This document shows, piece after piece, positions 1-5,084 of a DNA stretch of 10,208 nucleotides (position 1 is its first letter; each line of letters starts with the position of its first letter). This DNA is from an uncultured Collinsella sp. (GTDB lineage Bacteria; Actinomycetota; Coriobacteriia; Coriobacteriales; Coriobacteriaceae). The position numbers and the translations under genes were made by a program. Location of the stretch: contig UROZ01000070.1 of NCBI GenBank assembly GCA_900549655.1, forward strand, positions 1 to 10,208, in the 5' to 3' direction. A model generated the notes under the pieces. That model saw only the letters and a program-made list of their open reading frames with translations, did not search any database and was not told where the DNA came from.

Positions 1-1
1 C

Positions 2-55
2 AACTCCGCCTTGGCCGCCCACGGCTGGGGCGCCATCTACGGCACCGTGGAATAA
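2..55 (+). CDS. 3' end of an unidentified gene (partial)
   Basis: An open frame enters from the left edge and stops at TAA 53-55. The visible C-terminus is NSALAAHGWGAIYGTVE. The codons are GC-rich at the third position (GCC, GGC, ATC, ACC), like the confirmed genes here, and hairpins follow the stop, so a real gene end is plausible. Seventeen residues are too few to name a family, and I do not recognise it. It is the only + strand gene in the left 8 kb. Confidence 0.5.
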   Translation, partial: NSALAAHGWGAIYGTVE

Positions 56-100
56 ACCTAGTCATTGGGGCCTGTGGTCAAAAAATAGCAAATATGAGTA

Positions 101-121
101 CTGTTACTTTTTTAGTAACAG
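101..121. repeat. Perfect 8-bp inverted repeat with a T5 loop
   Basis: CTGTTACT (101-108) and AGTAACAG (114-121) are exact reverse complements around five Ts. No T-run follows the right arm, so it is not a typical terminator. It lies 45 bases after the stop of the left-edge gene. The left flank and arm, TGAGTACTGTTAC (95-107), recur in inverted orientation with one change in the loop region of the 259-294 hairpin. It may be an operator-like or REP-like palindrome. Confidence 0.5.
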
Positions 122-134
122 CGATTTTGAATTA

Positions 135-156
135 AAAAGGCCAGTCTTGGCCTTTT
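135..156. terminator. Intrinsic terminator, probably bidirectional
   Basis: AAAAGGCCA (135-143) pairs perfectly with TGGCCTTTT (148-156) around a 4-base loop. The A-run and T-run flanking the GC core give a terminator shape on both strands. On + it would end the gene stopping at 55. On - it would back up termination of nhaA. Confidence 0.6.
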
Positions 157-258
157 GTGTCCGGTTTTGGAAGGATGCATCAGCATTTTTCGTCCAGCCA
201 CGCAATCGTTAATGCACAGACAGAATAGATTTGTACATTATTTTTCGCGCCTAAAATG
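157..258. other. Gene-free stretch between two terminators
   Basis: Together with its flanks this belongs to the 332-base gap between the left-edge gene and nhaA. It is AT-richer than the genes and has no frame with convincing coding character. I see no clear -35/-10 pair. A small transcript ending at the 259-297 terminator is possible but not supported by a promoter. Confidence 0.4.
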
Positions 259-297
259 AAACGCCGTTTGTGACAGTACTCACAAACGGCGTTTTTT
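259..297. terminator. Strong intrinsic terminator
   Basis: A perfect 15-bp stem, 259-273 with 280-294 (core AACGCCGTTTGTGA), closes a 6-base loop CAGTAC. On the + strand it runs into TTTTTT, a classic terminator. On the - strand it is followed by the weaker TTTCATTTT and lies 91 bases beyond the nhaA stop, so it can serve as the nhaA terminator too. The + strand has no obvious gene left to terminate, because another hairpin already follows the left-edge gene. Confidence 0.75.
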
Positions 298-387
298 GGC
301 CACTGGGGTGTCCGGCAGGTGGCAAGTACCACTCAAAACCGCGTTTTACACGCGCTCGAGCAGGCTCTGGCGTCTGTTTCTACGCGC

Positions 388-1746
388 CTACTCGTTCTTG
401 GGCGCGGGGTGCTTGCAGATCACACTCATGTAGATCATGCCAAGTACGGCCGCGGTGACAGAGCCGGCGAGAATAGCGGCCTTGGCAGCCAGAACCTCAA
501 ACTGGGCCGTCGGGAAGGCGAGGCCGCTGATGAGAATCGACATGGTAAAGCCGATACCGCCCAGAATGCCCACGCCGGCAATCATATGCCAGTTGACATT
601 GTGCGGCAGCTCGCAGGCCTTGAGCTTGACCAAGGCGAACGTCATGCCAAAGATACCGATCGGCTTACCCAGCAGCATGCCAAAGTACACGCCGAGCGTC
701 ACCGGGTCGGTGAGTAGCGTGCTCATGTCCACGCCCACTAGGCGAACCTGTGCGTTCACGAACGCAAAGATCGGCAGGATCACAAAGTTGACCGGCGTGG
801 AGATCAGGCGCTCCATGCGGATGAGCGGCGGGGTCACGCGGTGCATGACGCGCTCGACTTTGGTGGTCGAGACGGTAAAGTCATGCTGGCCCAGGATGTG
901 CGCCTCGTCGTCGTAGCGGTCATCGAGCAGCGGCAGGCACTCGCCCAACCAATCGGTGAGGCTATCGAGCTTGACGCCGCACTTGGCCGGAATGGTGAAG
1001 GCCAGGATGACGCCAGCAAGCGTAGCGTGCACGCCGCTCTTGAACATGCAGAACCACAGCAGCAGGCCCAGCACCGAGTACGGGGCAAGGCGGTAATGCT
1101 GCGTCTTGTTGAGCCACACGAGCGCGCAGGTCACAAGCGCGGCGGCGCCCAACCAAAACGGATTGGGGCTCTGACCGTAGAAGATGGCGATGGCGGCGAT
1201 GGAGATGAGGTCGTCGGCGATGGCGAGCGTCGAGAAGAACACGCGCACGCCGTTGGGAACGCGATTGCCCAAAAGCGATAGCACGCCCAGCGCAAAGGCA
1301 ATATCGGTTGCCATGGGAATGGCCCAGCCGTTGTGCGCGCCGGCATGGTTAAAGATCAGATAGATGCAGGCGGGAACGACGACGCCGCCCACGGCCGCCA
1401 GCATGGGAAGCATAGCCTGGCGCGGGTTTTTGAGCTCGCCGACCGTCATCTCGTACTTAAGCTCAATGCCCACCAGCAAAAAGAAAATCGCCATGAGGAA
1501 GTCGTTGACGAATAGCTCAACGGTGAGACCGGCCGTAAGGTTGCCCAGACCCACATACAGCGGGGTCTCCAAAAAGTGATGGATGGCCTCGTAGGCATCG
1601 GTATTGGCGCAAATGACGGCGGCGATGGCGGCGAAGACCATGACGGCGGCGGAAATCGTGCCGTTCTCGGCGATGCGCTCCCAGATGTCGTGACGTTCAA
1701 AGCGCTTGCGCTCACGAACGTTGAACAGCTGCTCAGTTGCTGCCAT
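388..1746 (-). CDS. nhaA: Na+/H+ antiporter NhaA
   Basis: 452-aa inner-membrane antiporter that exchanges cytoplasmic Na+ (or Li+) for external H+, for sodium and pH homeostasis. NhaA hallmarks are in order: FFLLVGIELKYEM near residues 88-100; PMATDIAFALG around 144-154, where D148 corresponds to E. coli D133; LAIADDL around 174-180, where D178/D179 correspond to the ion-binding pair D163/D164; SGVHATLAGV near 237-246; LPIFAFVNA near 324-332; GKPIG with K361, probably equivalent to K300; and GILGGIGFTMSI near 393-404. It is longer than the 388-residue E. coli protein because of a ~20-residue charged N-terminus and a longer central loop (about 255-305), as in other actinobacterial members. The ATG at 1744-1746 follows GAAAGGAG (1753-1760). 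The leader carries a transcription terminator (1780-1815), suggesting attenuation. Confidence 0.95.
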   Translation of the reverse strand: MAATEQLFNVRERKRFERHDIWERIAENGTISAAVMVFAAIAAVICANTDAYEAIHHFLETPLYVGLGNLTAGLTVELFVNDFLMAIFFLLVGIELKYEMTVGELKNPRQAMLPMLAAVGGVVVPACIYLIFNHAGAHNGWAIPMATDIAFALGVLSLLGNRVPNGVRVFFSTLAIADDLISIAAIAIFYGQSPNPFWLGAAALVTCALVWLNKTQHYRLAPYSVLGLLLWFCMFKSGVHATLAGVILAFTIPAKCGVKLDSLTDWLGECLPLLDDRYDDEAHILGQHDFTVSTTKVERVMHRVTPPLIRMERLISTPVNFVILPIFAFVNAQVRLVGVDMSTLLTDPVTLGVYFGMLLGKPIGIFGMTFALVKLKACELPHNVNWHMIAGVGILGGIGFTMSILISGLAFPTAQFEVLAAKAAILAGSVTAAVLGMIYMSVICKHPAPKNE

Positions 1747-1776
1747 GGGCGGCTCCTTTCACGGGAAAGCTCCCGT
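1747..1776 (-). promoter_or_regulatory. nhaA ribosome-binding region with hairpin
   Basis: Reading the - strand, ACGGGA and TCCCGT (1771-1776 with 1761-1766) form a 6-bp hairpin just before the Shine-Dalgarno GAAAGGAG. CCGCCC (1752-1747), directly before the ATG, is complementary to GGGCGG (1798-1793) in the 3' arm of the upstream terminator. When the terminator is unfolded, that arm could mask the start region. Confidence 0.4.
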
Positions 1777-1779
1777 CTT

Positions 1780-1815
1780 AAAAAAGCACGGCCCGCCCAA
1801 GTGGCGGCGCCGCGC
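1780..1815 (-). terminator. Intrinsic terminator inside the nhaA leader
   Basis: On the - strand the arm GCGCGGCGCCGCC (1815-1803) pairs with GGCGGGCCGTGC (1797-1786) across loop ACTTG. The stem is 12 bp with one bulged G and one G-U, and is followed at once by TTTTTT (1785-1780). It lies only ~35 bases upstream of the nhaA ATG and well after the separate ppaC terminator. Its natural reading is premature termination of nhaA leader transcripts. Confidence 0.75.
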
Positions 1816-1950
1816 TCTAACGTATTACGCTTGCATCTAGCCTACCCTGCACGACAAGCACGCAGGCGTGGCCGAAAAGCGGAACCACAGGTTGAACATT
1901 ATTTGCTCAACGGCACGGGCACGCCTGTCCAAGAGACGACGCGGCGCCGT
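1816..1950 (-). promoter_or_regulatory. Candidate structured leader RNA of nhaA
   Basis: On the - strand, CGGCGCCGCG (1949-1940) is the exact complement of CGCGGCGCCG (1814-1805), most of the 5' arm of the nhaA leader terminator, so the two can form a 10-bp antiterminator stem. The enclosed ~125 bases contain an 8-bp stem CAGGCGTG/CACGCCTG (1927-1920 with 1870-1863), an inner hairpin GTTGAGCA/TGTTCAAC (1911-1904 with 1898-1891, one mismatch) and a possible GCTTG/CAAGC stem further 3'. I do not recognise a known riboswitch consensus. No promoter was identified, so the 5' end is uncertain. Confidence 0.45.
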
Positions 1951-1954
1951 GCAC

Positions 1955-1993
1955 AAAAAACGACCGGAGGCGGGGTGTCCGCGATCCGGTCGT
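1955..1993 (-). terminator. ppaC intrinsic terminator
   Basis: On the - strand ACGACCGGA (1993-1985) pairs perfectly with TCCGGTCGT (1968-1960) across a 16-base GC-rich loop, followed by TTTTTT (1960-1955). It begins 20 bases after the ppaC stop and ends that transcript, separating it from nhaA. Confidence 0.8.
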
Positions 1994-2012
1994 AGCGTTT
2001 GGTCAACTAAAC

Positions 2013-2936
2013 CTAGCAGGCGGCCATAATGGGGGCAGCGACCTGCTTCTTACGGGAGAGGACGCCCGGCATCCAGACGCCGTCGTGCTCGTCGGCAATG
2101 CCCAGGCCCTTCTGAGCAGCCTCGGTCTCGCCCTCGAGCAGGACCTGCGAGCCCTCCTCCATGATGTCGGTGATGCACAGGACAATGCCGTCGGCACCCT
2201 TCTCGGCGGCGTAGGCGCGCATGGCCTCGCGAATCTCGTCGATCATGCCGAGTGCGCGGGTCTTGTCGACAGTCTCGTACTGGCCAATGAGCAGCTTCTT
2301 GCCGGCGGGCTCGAACATCTTGATGTCGTTGCCGACCATCTCGGCTGCGGTGAAGGAGCCGGACGGACGGGTGAGGAAGACCTCCATGCCAAACTTAACC
2401 GGGTCGACGCCCACCTGTTCGCCGAGCTTGGCGGCGACGGCGCGGTCGACATCGGTGGTGGTGGGGCTCTTGAGCATGAGCGTGTCGGTCATCATGGCCG
2501 AGAGCAGCAGCCTAGCCTGGACGTCGGAAAGCTCAACGCCGAGCACGCCGGCGAGCTTGGTGACGATGGTGCAGCTGGAGCCCCAGGGCAGGCAGATGTA
2601 ATGCAGCGGGCCGGCGGTCTCGAAGTCGCCGATGCGGTGATGGTCGACAACGCCAAAGACCGTGGCGTCCTTAAGGCCGGCGACGGACTGGGCGGACTCG
2701 TTGTGGTCGGTGAGGACGACGAGCTGACCGGCCTCGACGGACTCGATCACGCGGGGCTCGGCAATGCCGGCATCGGCGAGCAGCTTGGCGGACTCGGCCG
2801 GAAGCTGGCCCAGAGCGCAAGCCTCGTAGGTGTTGCCGGCATACTCAACCTGGTTGAGCAGCTGGGACAGGACGACGGCGCTCATGATGGCGTCGTTATC
2901 GGGGTTCTGGTGACCAAAGACAAGAACGTTTGCCAT
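2013..2936 (-). CDS. ppaC: Manganese-dependent inorganic pyrophosphatase (family II, DHH)
   Basis: 307-aa cytoplasmic enzyme that hydrolyses pyrophosphate to two phosphates, pulling biosynthetic reactions forward. Family II metal ligands are all visible: H9, D13 and D15 in GHQNPDND; D77 in TDHNE; DHH at 98-100; and D151 in MMTDT. The C-terminal DHHA2 domain carries RPSGSF (190-195) and the substrate-binding SRKKQ (294-298). The length matches the B. subtilis PpaC class (~309 aa). The ATG at 2934-2936 follows GGAGG (2943-2947) at a 6-base spacing. It has its own terminator (1955-1993) and seems monocistronic. Membrane-bound pyrophosphatases and family I enzymes are excluded by the DHH motifs. 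Family II enzymes are known to be fluoride-sensitive, which may matter for the neighbouring antiporter. Confidence 0.97.
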   Translation of the reverse strand: MANVLVFGHQNPDNDAIMSAVVLSQLLNQVEYAGNTYEACALGQLPAESAKLLADAGIAEPRVIESVEAGQLVVLTDHNESAQSVAGLKDATVFGVVDHHRIGDFETAGPLHYICLPWGSSCTIVTKLAGVLGVELSDVQARLLLSAMMTDTLMLKSPTTTDVDRAVAAKLGEQVGVDPVKFGMEVFLTRPSGSFTAAEMVGNDIKMFEPAGKKLLIGQYETVDKTRALGMIDEIREAMRAYAAEKGADGIVLCITDIMEEGSQVLLEGETEAAQKGLGIADEHDGVWMPGVLSRKKQVAAPIMAAC

Positions 2937-3039
2937 GGATATCCTCCACTTGATATGTGTACTTGGACGTAGCTATGGTAGCACGCCGATGCCGAGCCTT
3001 ATGAGACGGAAGGGGCGCGGCGCAATTTGGGGTGAGCCT

Positions 3040-3078
3040 GGGGGGCGAAGTCTGTCCCCCTTGTACCACTCGCCCCCC
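3040..3078 (-). terminator. Possible glucokinase 3' hairpin
   Basis: Just beyond the ROK kinase stop, GGGGGGCG (3078-3071 on -) can pair with CGCCCCCC (3047-3040). A second G-run (3060-3056) competes for the same C-run. There is no T-tract, so an intrinsic terminator is doubtful. It may be a Rho-type or 3'-stabilising structure. Confidence 0.3.
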
Positions 3079-3086
3079 TGCACCAG

Positions 3087-4040
3087 CTATTTGCCAGCGG
3101 CGCGCAGAGCTACGTAGGCGGCGCCGATGATGCCGGCGTCGTTGCCGAGCGAAGCGACCTTAATGGGCGTCTCGCGCGAGGCGGAAAGCGCGTAGCGCTG
3201 GAAGTACTCGCGAGCCTTGTCGAGGTAGACATCGGCCGAGGCGGAGGCGCCGCCGCCGATCAGGAACATCTCGGGGTCGACCACGTTGGCGATAAGCGCC
3301 AGGGCGCGACCGAGATAGTCGGCCATGGTATCGGCCGCGGCCAGCGCGAGCTTGTCGCCCTCGCGGCAGGCCTGGAACACGTCCTTGGAATCAGAAGGCC
3401 CGGTGAGCTCGATGGGCTCGACGCCCGCCTTCTTGCACTCGGCAAGGTAGTTGCTCACCACGCCGGTGGCGCTGGAATACTGCTCCAGGTGGCCATGGCC
3501 GCCGCAGCCGCAGGTGCGCTCCTCAGCCGGGTTCAGGCACATGTGGCCAATCTCGCCGCCGGCACCCACAACGCCCGACACCACGTCGCCGTTAACGATA
3601 ACGCCGCCGCCCACGCCGGTGCCGATAGTGACCATCACCACGTTCTGTACGCCCTTGGCAGAGCCGAGCCAGGCCTCGCCCATGGCGGCGGCGTTGGCAT
3701 CGTTCTCGTACTTAACGACCGCGTCGGGGCAGTGCTTCTGAATGGCGACTCTCAGCTCAGGCAGGTTAATGGCAATGTTGGCCTTGACCTTGGCATCGCC
3801 CGATGCCGGGATGGGGCACGGAACGGCCAGGCCAATACCCGCCACAAAGGCGCGCGGAATCTGGGCCTTGGCGACCACCTGGTCGATAGCCTCGGTCACC
3901 GCGGCAAAGCCCGCAGCGTCAACGATGGGAGGCGTGGGAACGCTGGCCTTGGCCAGCAGGTTGCCGTCCTCGTCGAACAGACCCTCCTTAACCGAAGTGC
4001 CGCCGACGTCAATGCCGATGTAGTACTGCTTAGGTTCCAT
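3087..4040 (-). CDS. ROK-family glucokinase
   Basis: 317-aa cytosolic sugar kinase, most likely ATP-dependent glucose phosphorylation. Features: N-terminal phosphate-binding loop GIDVGGTSVK (9-18); catalytic D114 in ENDANAAAMGEAWLG; second nucleotide loop IGTGVGGG (139-146); ROK zinc site GEIGHMCLNP with H166, then CGCGGHGHLE (177-186). The usual third zinc cysteine (CxCGxxGCxE) is His184 here, which could still coordinate zinc. No N-terminal helix-turn-helix is present, so it is an enzyme and not a NagC/Mlc-type repressor. I chose the ATG at 4038-4040 because AAAGGTGG lies 6 bases upstream and MEPKQYYIGIDVGG fits the family. A longer frame to 4106 adds 22 atypical residues. It probably phosphorylates free glucose released by the nearby phospho-beta-glucosidase. 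Another hexose substrate cannot be excluded. Confidence 0.88.
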   Translation of the reverse strand: MEPKQYYIGIDVGGTSVKEGLFDEDGNLLAKASVPTPPIVDAAGFAAVTEAIDQVVAKAQIPRAFVAGIGLAVPCPIPASGDAKVKANIAINLPELRVAIQKHCPDAVVKYENDANAAAMGEAWLGSAKGVQNVVMVTIGTGVGGGVIVNGDVVSGVVGAGGEIGHMCLNPAEERTCGCGGHGHLEQYSSATGVVSNYLAECKKAGVEPIELTGPSDSKDVFQACREGDKLALAAADTMADYLGRALALIANVVDPEMFLIGGGASASADVYLDKAREYFQRYALSASRETPIKVASLGNDAGIIGAAYVALRAAGK

Positions 4041-4109
4041 GGGAGCCCACCTTTCTCGTTTAAACATTGCCTGTATGGTACCGCTCCCAAGGCAAAAACT
4101 TACCAAAAA

Positions 4110-4133
4110 GGGACAGGTTTGTTTTGGCAGGTT
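4110..4133. repeat. Single copy of a TTTTGGCAGGTT intergenic repeat
   Basis: This 24-base segment, starting GGGACAGG and ending TTTTGGCAGGTT, matches the reverse complement of 8047-8070 at 22 of 24 positions, and the 7987-8010 copy at slightly fewer. It lies upstream of the ROK kinase, outside any gene. The remaining bases of the 4041-4186 gap show no clear promoter. Confidence 0.65.
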
Positions 4134-4186
4134 TTAACTGGGGAAACGCAAATGGCCGCTCAACAGGCCGCGCAAGACCATCCCCA

Positions 4187-4223
4187 AAAATAAAGGCGCC
4201 GGGAGGCGGAGACTCCCGGCGCC
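4187..4223 (-). terminator. Terminator of the beta-glucoside PTS operon
   Basis: On the - strand an 11-bp perfect stem GGCGCCGGGAG/CTCCCGGCGCC (4223-4213 with 4205-4195), loop of 7, runs into TTTATTTTT. It lies ~60 bases after the EIIA stop and separates the operon from the ROK kinase. Confidence 0.85.
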
Positions 4224-4281
4224 CGTCAAAGGGACTATGTTGTCTGTCGGACTGCACGGTCCTTCGCGGCGATAACGCTGA

Positions 4282-4614
4282 CTAGGCCTTAAGTGCCTGC
4301 AGCTGCTTGTGAACCTCGATGAGCTCCGTCGCCATGACGCGCATGGTCTCGGTACCGGCCATCTGGTCCTCGGCATGCAGCAGAATCAACGGGGCCTCGC
4401 CGTTACGCTCGCCGTTGGCCTCTTTCTTCAGAAGCCCCATGTGAACATCGTGGCCACCGTTATAGGCCTCGTCGCCCTGCTTGATAAGCTCCTCGGCGGC
4501 GTCAAAATCGCCCTCCTTGGCCTTTTGCACGGCATTGATGTACATGCTCTTGGCGGTACCGACGTAGCTGATGATCTCGAAGCAGGTCATCTGCAGTTCG
4601 TTCATATCCTCCAT
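4282..4614 (-). CDS. PTS EIIA component, lactose/cellobiose family
   Basis: 110-aa cytoplasmic phosphocarrier of the Lac-type IIA family, an all-helical trimer that passes phosphate from HPr to EIIB. The N-terminus ELQMTCFEIISYVGTAKSMY is typical. The active-site histidine is H80 in LLHAEDQM, with D83 three residues on in the place of the metal-binding aspartate of LacA-type IIA. I chose ATG 4612-4614 because AGGTG (4621-4625) sits 6 bases upstream. A GTG at 4621-4623 would add 3 residues but has no ribosome site, and ATG 4603-4605 has a GGAGG only 2 bases away. The chosen start lies 9 bases after the EIIB stop, so translation is probably coupled. It is the last gene of the operon. Confidence 0.92.
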   Translation of the reverse strand: MEDMNELQMTCFEIISYVGTAKSMYINAVQKAKEGDFDAAEELIKQGDEAYNGGHDVHMGLLKKEANGERNGEAPLILLHAEDQMAGTETMRVMATELIEVHKQLQALKA

Positions 4615-4623
4615 GCGGAGCAC

Positions 4624-4926
4624 CTAGCCCATCACGCTGACGCAGTGGTCAATGATGCCGGCAGCGTTCATGCGGCCGTAGTCGACCATGTTGATAACCT
4701 CGACCGGGAAGCGGCCGGCGGCCTCCTTCTCAAAATCGCCCTTGGTGTAGCCGATCTGCGGACCAAGCAGCAACATGTCGCACTCGTCCAGGTGATCGTG
4801 GGCCTCGTTCATGGGACGAGCCTCGATCTCGATATCCAGACCACGGTTTGCAACCTCGGCCTGCATCTTCTGGACCAGCAGGCTCGTGGACATACCGGCA
4901 TTGCAGCAGAGCATGATCTTCTTCAT
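4624..4926 (-). CDS. PTS EIIB component, lactose/cellobiose family
   Basis: 100-aa cytoplasmic phosphocarrier that accepts phosphate from EIIA on a cysteine and transfers it to the sugar during transport by EIIC. The phospho-cysteine is C8 in CCNAGMSTSLLV, the invariant cellobiose-IIB loop (ChbB uses CSAGMSTS). The rest (MNEAHDHLDECDMLLLGPQIGY, abbreviated here as 39-60) fits the P-loop-like Rossmann fold, and the length is standard. ATG 4924-4926 is preceded by AAGGAGGA (4932-4938), the best ribosome site in the operon. Unlike the tight EIIB-EIIA junction, 158 bases separate it from EIIC, and they hold stable hairpins. Confidence 0.95.
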   Translation of the reverse strand: MKKIMLCCNAGMSTSLLVQKMQAEVANRGLDIEIEARPMNEAHDHLDECDMLLLGPQIGYTKGDFEKEAAGRFPVEVINMVDYGRMNAAGIIDHCVSVMG

Positions 4927-4942
4927 GGTTTCCTCCTTATAA

Positions 4943-4957
4943 CTGCGCGGCGCGCAG
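4943..4957 (-). promoter_or_regulatory. Small hairpin just upstream of the EIIB ribosome site
   Basis: CTGCGC and GCGCAG form a 6-bp stem with a 3-base loop, ending 4 bases before the AAGGAGGA of EIIB. It would keep the ribosome site single-stranded or shield the 5' end of a processed EIIB-EIIA message. The role is inferred. Confidence 0.35.
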
Positions 4958-4988
4958 ACGACGACTGGTTGTATTCCTTGCGGTTATT

Positions 4989-5055
4989 GTGCCCTCTTTC
5001 TGCGCCCTTACGCAGAAGAGAGATGCGGGCACTGACACCACGTACCGGTGCCCGC
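4989..5055 (-). promoter_or_regulatory. Competing hairpins between EIIC and EIIB
   Basis: Reading the - strand, segment A GCGGGCAC (5055-5048) pairs perfectly with B GTGCCCGC (5032-5025). Segment B plus TTCTGCG (5017-5011) can instead pair with C (5004-4989, CGCAGAA...GGGCAC), giving a 6-bp plus 7-bp stem. A:B and B:C are mutually exclusive. Neither is followed by a T-run, so this looks like mRNA processing, stability or partial attenuation, not a full terminator. Confidence 0.45.
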
Positions 5056-5084
5056 AAAGGTGAAAGGGACGAACGTTAGGCGTT

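Noticed and set aside
1816..1950. Fluoride riboswitch upstream of nhaA
   Set aside because: There is a faint AGGCTAGATG similarity to the 3' part of the aptamer, but the required 5' GGNGATG...CC segment and pseudoknot arrangement are absent.
2085..2972. 295-codon + strand frame opposite ppaC, and similar frames opposite ROK kinase, EIIC and manA
   Set aside because: These are low-complexity translations rich in Gly, Ala, Asp and His, without ribosome sites, mirroring genes with complete motifs.
3001..3078. G-quadruplex or repeat in the G-rich ppaC-ROK kinase gap
   Set aside because: There are only three good G-runs per strand within reach and uneven loops. A simple hairpin explains the symmetry better.
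4041..4106. Upstream start for the ROK kinase at 4106
   Set aside because: The extra 22 residues do not resemble the family N-terminus, and ATG 4040 has a well-placed AAAGGTGG.
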